A model generated the notes under the pieces. The model was not told the origin of the DNA and ran no database searches. It saw only the letters and a list, made by a program, of their open reading frames with translations. Positions 1 through 11,903 of a DNA stretch of 64,000 nt are shown here, in pieces. This DNA is from Chimonanthus salicifolius. Its lineage: Eukaryota; Streptophyta; Magnoliopsida; Laurales; Calycanthaceae. Where the stretch lies: assembly GCA_013350335.1 (NCBI GenBank), contig CM023537.1, positions 9,666,438 to 9,730,437 of the forward strand. Reading direction: 5' to 3'. The translations under genes and the position numbers were made by a program. The stretch's first letter is position 1. Each line of letters begins with the position of its first letter.

Positions 1-2547
1 ATTCCACTACGAAGAATAGTCCTGGACAACTGGTTATAAGGATTCTCAATCCTTTCCCTATGTTCCCTCTTTCCTATTATCTCTTTGTTTTCTTTTCCTA
101 TTTTACAATCAGACACACAACTGAAAACCCTAGAGAGAGATTAATGAAATTTTTAGTTCCAAAGTGGAGATGTCGCCGTCGGATGATATTCACTTAGTTC
201 ATTTAATTATAAAATTTGGAGCTTGTGGATCCTATCCATAAATGTCAAAAGTAGATGGAATTAAGATATGTGATCCAAAATAAATTTGTAATATATTCAA
301 ATTTAAACATTAAAGATTCTAAAATCCATCACAACATAATTTATTCTGCCATCAAATAAAGTGCAACAGAGCCCACGGAAGACCCATAAAATTATTGGGT
401 GAAACAGGTTTGAGTTGGGTGAAGTTCCCCAAATTTTGTGAATCCTCAATTAATTTACATTAGGTTTAGTTGAAGTGATAAATTAGTCCATGTACTTAAC
501 CTAAACTCTATTTTCCAAGTCAGCTTGAGTTAAGTCGAGTGGTCAGTCCACTTCAAGTTCAGGGAAGATTTGGGTTACATTGGGTTGGGTTATGAACTTT
601 GATTGGGTGAAACTGACAGGTTAGGTTGAATCATACTGTGCATTCACTATTTTCTTATTTTTATTTTTATAGAATCATGAGAGAATGGTTATTTAATGGT
701 ATCTATTATTTAAATTATTTAAAGAATCATGTTATTTTAAATTGAGTTTCTAAAAGATAAGATAATGAAGGTATGTTTGTTAAGGAGCCTATTTTATTTC
801 ATTTGTTGATTAGTTTTTTTTTTTTTGTTTACTCGAGTACTTTTGTTATATGGATATAGTATTTTTACTTTTCATTATTTTTATACGGTGGAGGAAGATG
901 GACACTAAAGCAATGAAGAAACGAAGTAGGAAGCGGAGAACGCTGAAGATATTGTCACCGGAGAAGAAAGAGGAAAACTGAGTGTGATAATTTTTTACTC
1001 AACCTGTACACCTACCTAACTTGACTCGAAAAAAAATCTGATTTGGATCACGCAATTCTTAAAAAAAAAAAATTGACTTGACTTACAATAAATTTGGTGT
1101 GAGTTGGGTAGAGGTGTTTTGAATCCAAACCCATCCAACTCGACCCAAATTAAATTAAAATTAATATTTAAATAATTATTTATTTTTATATATTAACTTT
1201 AGTCCATTTACCCACCAAGTGAAAAAAATATTAACCTATTTCCTCAAATTTCCATATTCTAATACAATCGTATGAAAGAGAAGATCTTTATCTTTTATCT
1301 TTTATTAAAAATAATTTTCTCTCAGTTTTCTAGTTTTAATATTTATATAAATTTGAATCAAGTCAGGTAAGTAGTTAAAAATTCGAATTGACTTAGGTCA
1401 GGTCAGATAGAAAATCTGTTATTATTTATAACCAATCCAATCTAATCCAAATCTAATTCGACCCGCCATGACCCGACCCATTGTCATCCATTGAAAACCC
1501 TAAAGCCCTTAGTGCTAATGTAGGCAGTAAATATCCTCTCTAGTTAGTCTTTTTATTGAAATGACAACTTACGAGGTCACTGCTCACCGCTCGATAATAC
1601 AGATGGGTTAGATTGTCCTGGCAGACTGAGTTGCACTAGCACAGATGAGTTGGATTCCCAGCATAAGTAAACTGAGTTGCGATAGCACAACTATGCTAGA
1701 CTTTGTGTTAGTACAAGATGGGCTACTTTGTACTTAGTCCATATGGACTAAGTTTAGATTTCATTTTTTTTTAACATCTTACATGGATAAGAGAGCACTC
1801 CAAAAGTGAAAATATAAATTTTGGAAATATTGGCCGATATATTTAAAATTGACGGAAGTAATTAAAATAAAAATGAATTGGTTATACTTTGATTTTTTCA
1901 AAATTAAAAAAATGTACCCTAAATATGCAATTATGTTTTCAAACCGTTTTCTCTTATTTTTTTTTTTTCAAAAAAAATTAATTTTTTTACATGCATTTGA
2001 CCGTTGGACTCAACCACAGTTTTGAGTTCCAACAAACATGTAAAAAATTAAATGCACATTTTCGATATAACATGCATAATGCATTAATCAATGCACATTT
2101 TCGTTTTTTAATGAAAAATAACTATAACTAATGCTAGTTTTTCGTTTTTTAATGAAAAATAATTAATGCTACTTTTAATTAAGGCTAATTTTTCGTTTTT
2201 AATGAAAAATTATTAATGCTAGTTTTTCGTTTTTTCAAAATGAAAATTAATGGTTACTTAATTTATGCTGATTTTTCGTTTTCTTATAGAAAATTAATTG
2301 TGACTTTTCGTTTTTTATGAAAATTAATGATAATTTTTTTTAAAACAATAGAAAAGCAACAGTGCATTTTAAAAATCGATGGAAACTCGTTTTTTTTTTT
2401 TTATGGAAATAATTAATTATGACTTTTTATTTTTTAAAAATTCAAGAAAGTCTAAAAGATCTTTCTCAGTATAAATTTTTTATAGGTTTTTTATCATTTT
2501 TTTAGAAATATTTGAAATTTTCTTGCTATTAATTTAAAAACAATATT
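1..2547. other. AT-rich intergenic region, no gene recognised
   Basis: No conserved coding sequence is seen. Two stretches (about 380-620 and 990-1490) are rich in ggttgggt/cgaccc-type words, a dispersed repeat style seen again near 33830-34120, 47080-47220 and 60460-60620. A small GC-richer island at 893-984 reads as a 27-codon basic open frame starting at the ATG at 899. It is unsupported as a gene and may be a captured fragment. The hairpin-forming array at 2090-2420 is listed separately. Confidence 0.6.
2090..2420. repeat. Degenerate tandem array with tttttcgttttt...aaaaat hairpin units
   Basis: About six irregular units of roughly 40-60 bp each contain a T-run, the core 'ttcgtttttt', and then 'aatgaaaaataattaatgc' or a variant. 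The T-rich and A-rich halves of each unit can pair, so each unit is a small imperfect palindrome. No coding potential is seen. It could be an AT-rich minisatellite or the decayed end of a MITE cluster. Confidence 0.6.
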
Positions 2548-5226
2548 TGTAATACCCTGCCCCAGATTGGTAATTTACCGCTTTTTGTTATTATTTTATG
2601 AATATTGTTGTTATGTGTATAATATTGGTGGATAATATTCTCCTTAATAAAGGATTTGCATTTCTGATTTTAAAATAATTTTATTTTCAGAAAATAGTAT
2701 TTTAAATTCGCCCGTCAAAACCCCGAAAGGGAGTATTAATTATTTTAAAGGGTTTTGAGAATGAAATAAATTTTGAAACTAGTATTTTGTAGTAGATCAT
2801 TTTAAGAATGATCTAGTTATTCCATTTCACCTCAAAATGATGTTTCTAAATTGTTTATTTTAACAATTGTTTATTTAAGTAAATAGTGTAAATTTATGGT
2901 TTTTATTTAAATAAATGGTTTTTAGTGAGAGTTAAATTCCAAAATTTTTATAGTGATTAAGATTTTTAAAACCCAACCTATCTGTAAGGTTGGATCAAAA
3001 TTTTTGAGCTTCTAAAAACATGTTTTAGTTAAAAATCGGCTTTTTACTTAAAACCGGGACCTTTTTGCAAAAATGGAAAATGTGGAGGGCTGATCTGCAA
3101 CCCAAAAATTGTTACTGTTGCAAGCGTCACCGGGCACCTCATGCCGCTCATGTAGTCGGTGGGTGACCCGAAATTCCAGCCATTTTCCTATAAAAGGAAC
3201 CCTCAGCCTTCGGTTCTAAACTCCCACAAACCTTCTTCTCTCTGTCTCTCAGCCCAGCTGAAACCCGACCGGCCGAGCCCCTTTTCCCTCTCTGTTTTCC
3301 AGTTTTTCCAGCCGTGAGCTTTTTGGGGAAAATTTTTCAAAAGACCGGATTTTAGCCCAGGAACTCAATTAAAGGTAACCATTGTATTCCTTTTCAAATT
3401 TCATTCAGTCTAGAATTAAGAAAAACTGATTTTGACCCTATTTTGAGCAAGAAAATCCAGTTTCAAAGTCTAAGGAAATCCGTGGGTTTCTTGTACCAGT
3501 AAGTTTTCGGTGTTAAGATCGGATGGCTTACGGAGTTTCAAAGCTCCAAACCTCTCCCTATGGAAAGAGGACTCCCGGAGGAATCCATCGGACCGGTCAG
3601 ATGTAAAAACCGAATCCGGAAAACCCTCCATTTTCAATATATATATATAAATGATTGAATAAATAAATATTATTATTTTATGCAAAAAAAAAAATTTAAA
3701 ATTTTGTTAGATTATGTGATGTGATGTTAATACCCTATTTTCTTAATTAAAATTATACTAACCCTCTTCTCTTATTACTTATAGTGTAAATACTATTGTA
3801 TCCGCTTCTAGGCCGACCTTATTGGTCGGGCACTGAGTGATTCACTTTCAGGCCGACACTATATACTCGGGCACTGGGTGACCTCGAGGCCTAACTCAAA
3901 ATGTCAGATCTGGTCCTATCTAGAAGACAACCGAAAAGTGACCCGAGGATCTAGACCTAACTCAATAAGTCAATCTGGTCAATGCCCAGAAGACAATATG
4001 AGTTTTGGACTGAGCCCCTTTTTATTTATTATTATATTGTGGATTATGATAATTTAAAAAGGATAGAAACCAAGTAGGAGACTCAATTTCATGAACCCTG
4101 GATATTTTGTGGGAAAACGTATGATTTCCAAATACTACGTATGTGTACGTATTTGTTATATATTTTGATTGTGCACTTGTGTGATGTTTGAACAGAGACC
4201 GTGTAAACCACACATCACAGTGAGGGAACTTAACTCTGCAGATTTTGTAAACATGTTTTATGATGAGATGAGTATTGAGCAATCAGTGGTTTCAGTTTTG
4301 ATGAACCTACTCATGTGCCTAGACATGATGCACTATGGTAAGAGTGCTGATGATGATTGTGATATTACGATGTTGATCGTATGAGTATGTAAGACTGCTT
4401 CCACGTACCTGGGCTATTGAACCAATATCGGCCATATGAGAGATGGTTTATGTCTACTGGACCATGGGCGGACCATGCTGTCGTCAGTTGCTGACTTGAG
4501 AGTGTCAGTATTGACTAAGTCAGAGCCGGAGATGTACTTGTAAGGATGTATTTTGACCGTGTCGGGACTTAATACTAGTCTCAGCGTAATCGGTAGGCGT
4601 TACGGTGGATGATAGCAGTACTTGATGATGTTGATGATTTATATGAGATTATGCTTATTGTTATCAAGCATGTGATATTGAACTGTTGCTAACCTGTTAT
4701 ATCTTTACTTAAACTGCATTGTTATATTTCCTTCACTGGGCTAGTTAGCTCACACCACTCACCTTTTAGGCGATGAACCCGAGGAGAAGGACCCTCTTTA
4801 TCAAGCTCAGGGTGGTTAAGCTGAAGCAGTGTTTCGGGATTCCCCCGGAAGGGAATGCCCTAATCTTCTCTTGTTGGTTCTTGGAACCGTTTACTTTTAT
4901 TAAGTACCGAATGTGGTACTTAATTTGTGTTAATTTGATGTACTAAACTTTGATGCCTCTGTAGTGGCTTTGATCGATGCTTTGTAATAATCAATGTTGG
5001 ATTTGATTTGAGCATGTTATGTGTTGATGTTATTGATATTATTATGTCTCTTATGTGGGGTAGACTTATGGTATGTGTTTGAGTTCACATGTTGAGATTA
5101 TGTGTGACCTCTGGGCTTAACTGTTGATTTGGCCCAGTTAGAATGCTTGTGAGTTGGTTTAGTTTATCTTTCAAAAAAAAAAAATTAGTCGCGTTCCGGG
5201 CCCACCCTTTGGGTCGGGGCGTGACA
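2548..5226 (+). mobile_element. Solo LTR of a Ty3/gypsy-type retrotransposon (about 2.7 kb)
   Basis: The element opens with TGTAATACCC and closes with GGGGCGTGACA, so it has canonical TG...CA ends. It is flanked by a perfect 5-bp direct repeat, atatt (2543-2547 and 5227-5231), the duplication size left by LTR-retrotransposon integrase. No gag-pol, primer-binding site or second LTR lies inside or next to it, so it is best read as a solo LTR left by LTR-LTR recombination. The great length and the end words resemble LTRs of the Tekay/Del-type chromoviruses; that lineage call is inference. Orientation is set by the TATA box at 3188-3197. The 3' end lies about 300 bp upstream of the probable JAC1 transcript start. 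Confidence 0.85.
3188..3197 (+). promoter_or_regulatory. TATA box inside the solo LTR
   Basis: CTATAAAAGG is followed about 30 bp downstream by a C/T-rich leader-like sequence (from about 3220). This fits the U3/R boundary of an LTR promoter. Transcription would run on the plus strand toward the JAC1 gene. Activity is not shown by the sequence. Confidence 0.5.
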
Positions 5227-5231
5227 ATATT

Positions 5232-6673
5232 TGATCATCTAAATGACAGATATTTAATGGAAAAAAATTACAAATTCATGAAACCCATAATTTTCTTAAT
5301 TTCTATAAATTTTCTGATTTTTTTTTTAAAAATAAATCAGTTGGAAAGATTCCCAAAAAATGAATTTTTAAGGACCGTTTCAATTTCAGAGTTTTCTAAA
5401 TATTTTTACAAAAGATTCCCTAAAGTTGTACTTTTCAAAATCAGTCAAAATTGGAGCGCCAGATTGAAGCAAAAGGAAGACTGACTTGCACTCGACTCTC
5501 ACTTTCTCTGCCTCAGCTGTTCAGCGCATAATTCTGTCTCACCTGTTTGCCAAGTTTCTCATTTGATTCTCTCTCCCTCTCTCTGTCTTTTTCCTCCTCT
5601 TCTTCTTATCTAATTCCTACTACTTGTGGTTCTAACCCGGAATCTCTTCGTCCTCATTTCTTCTTCTCCTTCTACTCTTCTTGTATTTTTCCCATGATAA
5701 TACCCAACATCGATTTTCTCCTTCCCATCTCAAATCTCTTCTTCGATGAAAAAAATCGCATTTTCTCATTTTATTACAGCCCCCGAAATTCAAGCATCAC
5801 TAGTCTTTCCATTTGAACCAGAACATATCTTCCTATTCTCCTTTTACATCCGTTCGCATTCATTAGAAGCCGCATTTCCTTTCGTTGAGATTCCTCTCTT
5901 GGATTAGGAATTTCTTGTTTGGAAGGTTTCTCTTTATCCTTGTAATTTTTCTCCGCGATAAAACGCATTTTTCTTTGCTGGATTAAGCCCAAAGTGGGAG
6001 GAACACGTAAATCTTTGTGTTCTCTGTGGTTCGCATTTTATCTTTGTTTTCCTATTTATTGGTTTGCTGTATGCTAGCTTTTGGTTTGTTCTTGGAATCC
6101 TTATCATATTGGTCTGCTGGTTTTGTTTCCAACCAGTGATATCAGAGAAGAATTAAGAATTTATCAGTGGTTCTGAAGAATCACTTTTCTTTAAAGATGC
6201 GAGTATTATGGAAATTTGGGTTTGGAATGGAATCTGCATTCATTCTCGTATTGAGTATGGATTTTTCAGTTTTCCTGAGATTCTGAAATCGCTCGATCAA
6301 TGTAATTTCATCACTCTGCACTTTTCCTTCTTGATTATATTCCAAGTCTTTGCTCCCAAGTTCTTCCATTCACATCTTCTTTGCATTCATTTTCATTTGC
6401 ATGAGAATTGGTATTTCCGATTTCACCTTTTCCCACCACAACGGACGGAGGACTAGAAATTAAAACAAGTTTGTGAATTCTAGCCTGGGATCAGGTTTCC
6501 CGGCTTTTTTACTTTTGAATTTGAGCCAACCATATGAATTTTAGTCATTGATCTAACTCTGGACTTAAGACGTGGAATATTATAGAAAGATGCTGTTGGT
6601 TGGAAGACTGGAGAGCCTAATTCTCCTTGCCAGAAATTGACGATTGAAAAGCAGTAAAAGGTACCAGTTTGAT
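5232..6673 (+). promoter_or_regulatory. JAC1 promoter and 5' UTR region
   Basis: Between the solo LTR and the JAC1 start codon lies an AT-rich stretch (5232-5480) and then a strongly pyrimidine-rich stretch (about 5480-5720, many ctctct and cttctt words), typical of a plant transcript start and 5' UTR. No clear TATA box is seen. The rest (5720-6673) is probably 5' UTR, possibly with an intron that cannot be placed with confidence. Open frames in this part lack ATG starts or similarity and are not called as genes. Confidence 0.45.
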
Positions 6674-9600
6674 ATGGAGAAATTGTCTTACAGAGATTAT
6701 GTTCTGTTGGGATATAGTTCTCCGAAAGCATTAGGAAAGTCCATCGCTTCACCTAAGCTTCAACCCAGGGATTCGGATGTGGATTTCAGTGATGTGTTTG
6801 GGGGCCCCCCTAGGAGTTCCAGTACTGAGATGCGACACAGCCCTGGAGAAACTATGGATTCATTTTCATCTAGAGGCAGTGAAGAAATGGTGGCACCACT
6901 TCGCAATTCATGGTCTGCTCTGAGTGAGAAGCCTGTATTTGGGGTGGACAGCCCGAACCGGAGAAGGCATCTGGGCAACGATTTCTTTGATGACATTTTC
7001 AGAGGTGAAAATTCTCTTAGTTCAACACCAAGAAAGCCTGATAAGGATCCTTTCTCTACAATGCCTGCTTCTCGGACGTTAAGCCCTGCCCGTCCACTGC
7101 CGCCGAAATTTGAAACATTTGGAGGCTCCTCACTCCCTTCTCCTCTCAGGTGCTTTTCCTTTTCCCTTTATATAGTCAACTGGTAAAAGTGCTTTACTTT
7201 TTCTCATCCTGTAATCAATAAGTTTCTACCCACACAAACATATGCATGCACATAAACATACCTGTAGGAGGCTAGCAAGCGTAGGAAGCTCCACTTCAGT
7301 TTGAGGTTATTTGTTCTTCTCTAAAATCAACTGGGTAGAGAGGTGCACTTACGCTTTTGTTCAAAAGTTTTTAGGTTGACTATGAATTTCTTGGACATTG
7401 AGTGGGGATTGGATTACTTACAAAGCTTGCTCTGGTGAAATCTTTCTCCTTAATCACACACCATCTCTGACAATTAGAGGACCTGGTTATCAATTTGAGG
7501 TGTAGAGAGACCTGCATGATACAGTTTTTTTAATTCAAGTATCATCATTAGAGCATTTATTCAATCAATTTGGCTTGGCACCCATAATTAGATTGGAGTT
7601 TTTTATCCTATAGGCTGATTTCCTATTTGATGCCTATAGGATTTGATTTGAACCCAATAAGGATGGAAAGGTGAATGCTTACCAACTGCACTATGGACTC
7701 CTGTCCGTTTTCATCCCATCACAAATTTATAGTTGCCATCTCTTATGGCAAAAACGTCCTTCTGGCACCATGTACTGCTTTCAATTCACCATAACTGATG
7801 ATGTAATGTTTACTCAGAAAAGGTCCTTATTGTGCTCAATTCTGGCTACACCCATGTGCAGCCTAAGACAACTGATCATTGGATTTGGAACTGATATAGA
7901 AGGACCTTCACATTGTGTGACTATATTTTTCTTATCGTTGCATGGAAAAACTCTTCATTGGGCCCATTGTTTTGTAATATGTACATATTGGATGGATGCA
8001 TTTCTTCTAATTTTAGGTGGTCATTGCATGCCTCATTGGCAATGGGGCCTGTTACGTTTTTTATGATCAATATCATCTGCTTCTACTTTTATTTGTTTAG
8101 TTTCATGTTTTGATTGTTTAGGTAGTTGTTTTAACCCTCCATTCTCTCATATCCTTGGCTATGATAACTATATCCTCTGTATGTACATGGTTCCAGTTTT
8201 GATGGTTCTGATTTTTCTTTTCTTGGTTTGAACATTTCCAGCCTCTCCTCAAAATTGGCCACAAGGGTAGACTATTCGACATTCAGTACTTCTTGTCGTA
8301 GCCCTGTTGCAAACAAGGATGGTTCTACAAATACAGTTTGCTTTTCCTTCTCCAAGAACTGGCATGACTAAAGTTGCAAGCCAACCAGTGCTGGGAGAAG
8401 ATGATTCAAGATGTGATTCTCGACCTTCTTATCGGCAAAGCCTTTTATCCCATGAATTTTCCATTAGAGGAGATGAGCCAGCAAAATCTACCAAATCTGC
8501 TAAAAAGGAAACAGGAGCCCAATTTGCCAAGGATTTTGGTAGTTCAGAAGTTTCTTGTGAGGGAGGTCAATTTCACTTCTCTATATACAAATGGGCAAGC
8601 AAAGGGGTTACACTAATGATGCCCTCTAAGGACAGTAAACGTTCAAATTCCAAAGAGCATGGTAAGAATGAGAGTATAGTTACTGGGTTACCCAAACCGG
8701 TTCTGCAAGGAGTCAATTTGTCTTCCCTTGATGAAAATATGTTGCCAACAAGTGCGTCCTTCCAATTCATATGTGATAACCATGATAACGGTTCATCTCT
8801 AAATCTCAGTGTAACTATGAAAGATGGCATAGTTGAGGAACCATTGCCTTCTGAACCTGAACGAAAGCCCCTTTCCAGTTTTCTCAATAATACGAGTGAA
8901 AAAACAGGTTAGTTTATAGCCATTCATTGTGGTTTCATGGGACTTTTAGCAACATACTTAAGAGATGTTTCAAAATGCCTTAAATGATGCAGGAAAGAAT
9001 AACAAATTACATTCTGGTGTGGTTGGTGTCTCACCCAGTATAGATTCATGCAAGCTTACTGATAAAAAAGAATGGCAACCTAAACTGGGGGACCTTGACT
9101 GCCAGCTTAATGATAGTTCTGCTGAACCAGGTATTTTCAGTAAATTGCTTCATTTGTTAAATGGAGTATATCCAACTCATTCACGTTTTTGTTAATTCTA
9201 GGAAAAGGGACGGTTAAATCAGCAGGAGGGGCAGATTGTGAGTCTAAAGTTAATAATCCGTCAGCAGCAATTGTTGATGATAGTATTAAAGTGAAAAAGA
9301 GGATTGGGAGAAAACTCATCATCAATCATGCCGAAGCAAATGTCCCCACCTTGGAAGCTGTACTAATAAATTCAGAAGAAAAAATGCATAGGCGTGGAAC
9401 CAATGGAAAGGTCAAAGAATTCATCAAAAGATTCAATCAGGAAGCTACTCCAAAGGAAAAGCTACATGCTGATATTCAGAGTTCTATGAGGACAGACTTG
9501 GGAGCATTCAAAATAGAGGAATCAACATCACTCTCTGCAACCAATTCAGATGGAAAGGAGAAAGTGAGCAATGGGCATAGCAGTGGAATATCATCAGATG

Positions 9601-11869
9601 CGCCTGTCATGGTGTGTGATGAGTGACTGTTTGCAGCTAATATTTAGGAATCTAAAACCTTTTCCTTACCCAAATTCACAAATGGATAAATGTTTTCTGT
9701 AGATTGGATTGCTTATGAAGTTCACTCGGTTCTGATATTTCAGGTAGATAAAATTTTGAAACAAACAATGACAACAGACATCAATAATGATTCTTCCTCG
9801 GAAAGAAATGGCTTCATGGAGTCATTCACTGGTTAGTTCTTTATTGATTTATACATTATTAGTTTCTTACCATGAAAAACACGTTGTAGCTGTGTCTATT
9901 TGGAAAGATTTGTTTCTTTCTTGTGGTGATAGATAATTAGGTATCGACCTTCTGTGTTTTGCTTGCCGTTTGATGATTAAAATCATTGTTGGAGAGGGTC
10001 CAAGATTGAGATATAGAGCAGAGGGGTCTACTCTAGACCAGTATTTTATGAAAGTTGCAGAAAGATAAGCTGCCCATAATTTTAAGGAGTGTGATATATC
10101 CTGAGATTTGTTGTTGTGTGACGTGATCAATTGGCCTCTTAGTATTCATATTGGCTGAGGACAATTTCTTCATCTCTTACTCTTTTTTCCCAACATCATC
10201 CATTTTTTACCAAATGATGGTTGGTGGCTATACGTACATAAATTTTCATTTAGATATTTTATACTTGTTTTCAGAACCAAATCCAGAAGATTCGGAGGAG
10301 GCATTTGGACAGATAAGGGAAATTCATGGCGAAGATCTTCATCTAAATTGCCTGGTAGGTGTAGATTCATAGCTTCATTTCTTGCTTCTGAATGGGTGGC
10401 ATTTTCATCATTCAGATAGCCAATGGGACAGATGGCATTGATGATGATGATGATTTGCTTACATTCATGCAGTGGTTTTGTCTATTTGAAAAGAAGGATT
10501 ACAAACAAGTGTATAAACTGAATTCTCTTATGAGTTTCCATTAATTTCTTCTATACTTGGAAGCTTTCAAACATTTATATTCTAGAGTTCCTTGTAAAAA
10601 ATGGGATAAAAAATTCGGCTTCAGGAGTCTTTTGTATTTGAGAGTTGGGGCCTAGGGGATTTCACTGTGTTGATTTCGGTTTTTGTATGCTGTATTTCTT
10701 TTTGTTGCTTTGTGGTTCTGGTCTAGCCCTTTTATACCATACTTGGTTTTGTTTTCCTACCAGCTGATGTTTTGTACTTTTTTCCGTATTTTAATGAAAT
10801 TTATGTTATCTCTCAAAAAAAAGAGTACGTGCCACAACTGATTGGTAGATGGTGAAAGTCATTCTATTTTCTCTTAATTTAGTTGCAGGAGGTACAATGA
10901 ATCTATTTGTTGGTGAGTTAAAATAGTAGATTTCTAAGTAACACTAGGTTGTTTGTGAACACTGAGGTTCTGCCTAACACAAAACCATAAAACCTCGTGT
11001 TGAACCAGTGAAAATGTTTCTTTAAGCTCCTAGCTATTTGCACTTAAGTATTTTAACATTTCCAGTGCAGAATCATTATCCCCTGCAGAAATGCAGGTTT
11101 CACTTATGCTTTTGAAATTGATTTATTGTGCATATAATACATTTTACCTACTTGCAAAATGTGACACACTGTATGTCTACACCAGCTGGCACTTCATGAA
11201 ACACTTAAAATTATTCATTTGTGATATTATCTCTGCTTTTCATCTCTGCTAAATAGTAGCTTTGTCGCCTTCTTCTATTTTTTTAAATATACAGCAAAAA
11301 CAATCATCAGAGGACCAGCAAAAAGAGCTACAAAATGGTCAAAATCAAGATGAAATCCAAGTAATACATCCAACATTGATTTTATCCATATGATGTTACA
11401 GTATAAATCACTTGTTACCTTACAGAAATTTGTAATACTGCTTTCTTTTTTGGTTTAACTGAGAAGAATATCTAATTACTTGATTCATTGCAGATGTCAG
11501 ACGCTAAAATACAACAATGGTCACTTGGAAAGGAAACAAATATCCGTTCATTGCTGTCAACTCTACACTATGTGAGCATCATTTTTTGATATTAAATACT
11601 GCCTGATGATATAAACCAGGATGCATCACAAATGCAAAATACCTCTTAAATGGAACAATGATTTCGAATGCAAATCCCTCAGAATGTAAAATAAATTCTC
11701 TCTGAATTATTAACAACATGACTTACCATAAATGTCAATCACACTTAAAACAGCAGGATGTAAAATGAATGCTGGCTCAATCCCTCATAAACAGCATGGT
11801 GTATCACAAATGTAAAATCATTTATCACTCAAAAAAAAAAAAAACAAATGTAAAATCCAAGAATGTATT

Positions 11870-11903
<34 letters not shown>

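Noticed and set aside
2090..2420. CRISPR-like regularity in the hairpin array
   Set aside because: Units vary in length and sequence, spacers are not unique, and the window is plant nuclear DNA.
5547..6456. Several open frames of 60-90 codons upstream of JAC1
   Set aside because: They lie in the pyrimidine-rich leader, lack ATG starts or similarity, and overlap on both strands.
7671..8113. Open frames in JAC1 intron 1
   Set aside because: They carry no conserved motif, and the region is bounded by the clear donor at 7150 and the exon 2 acceptor.
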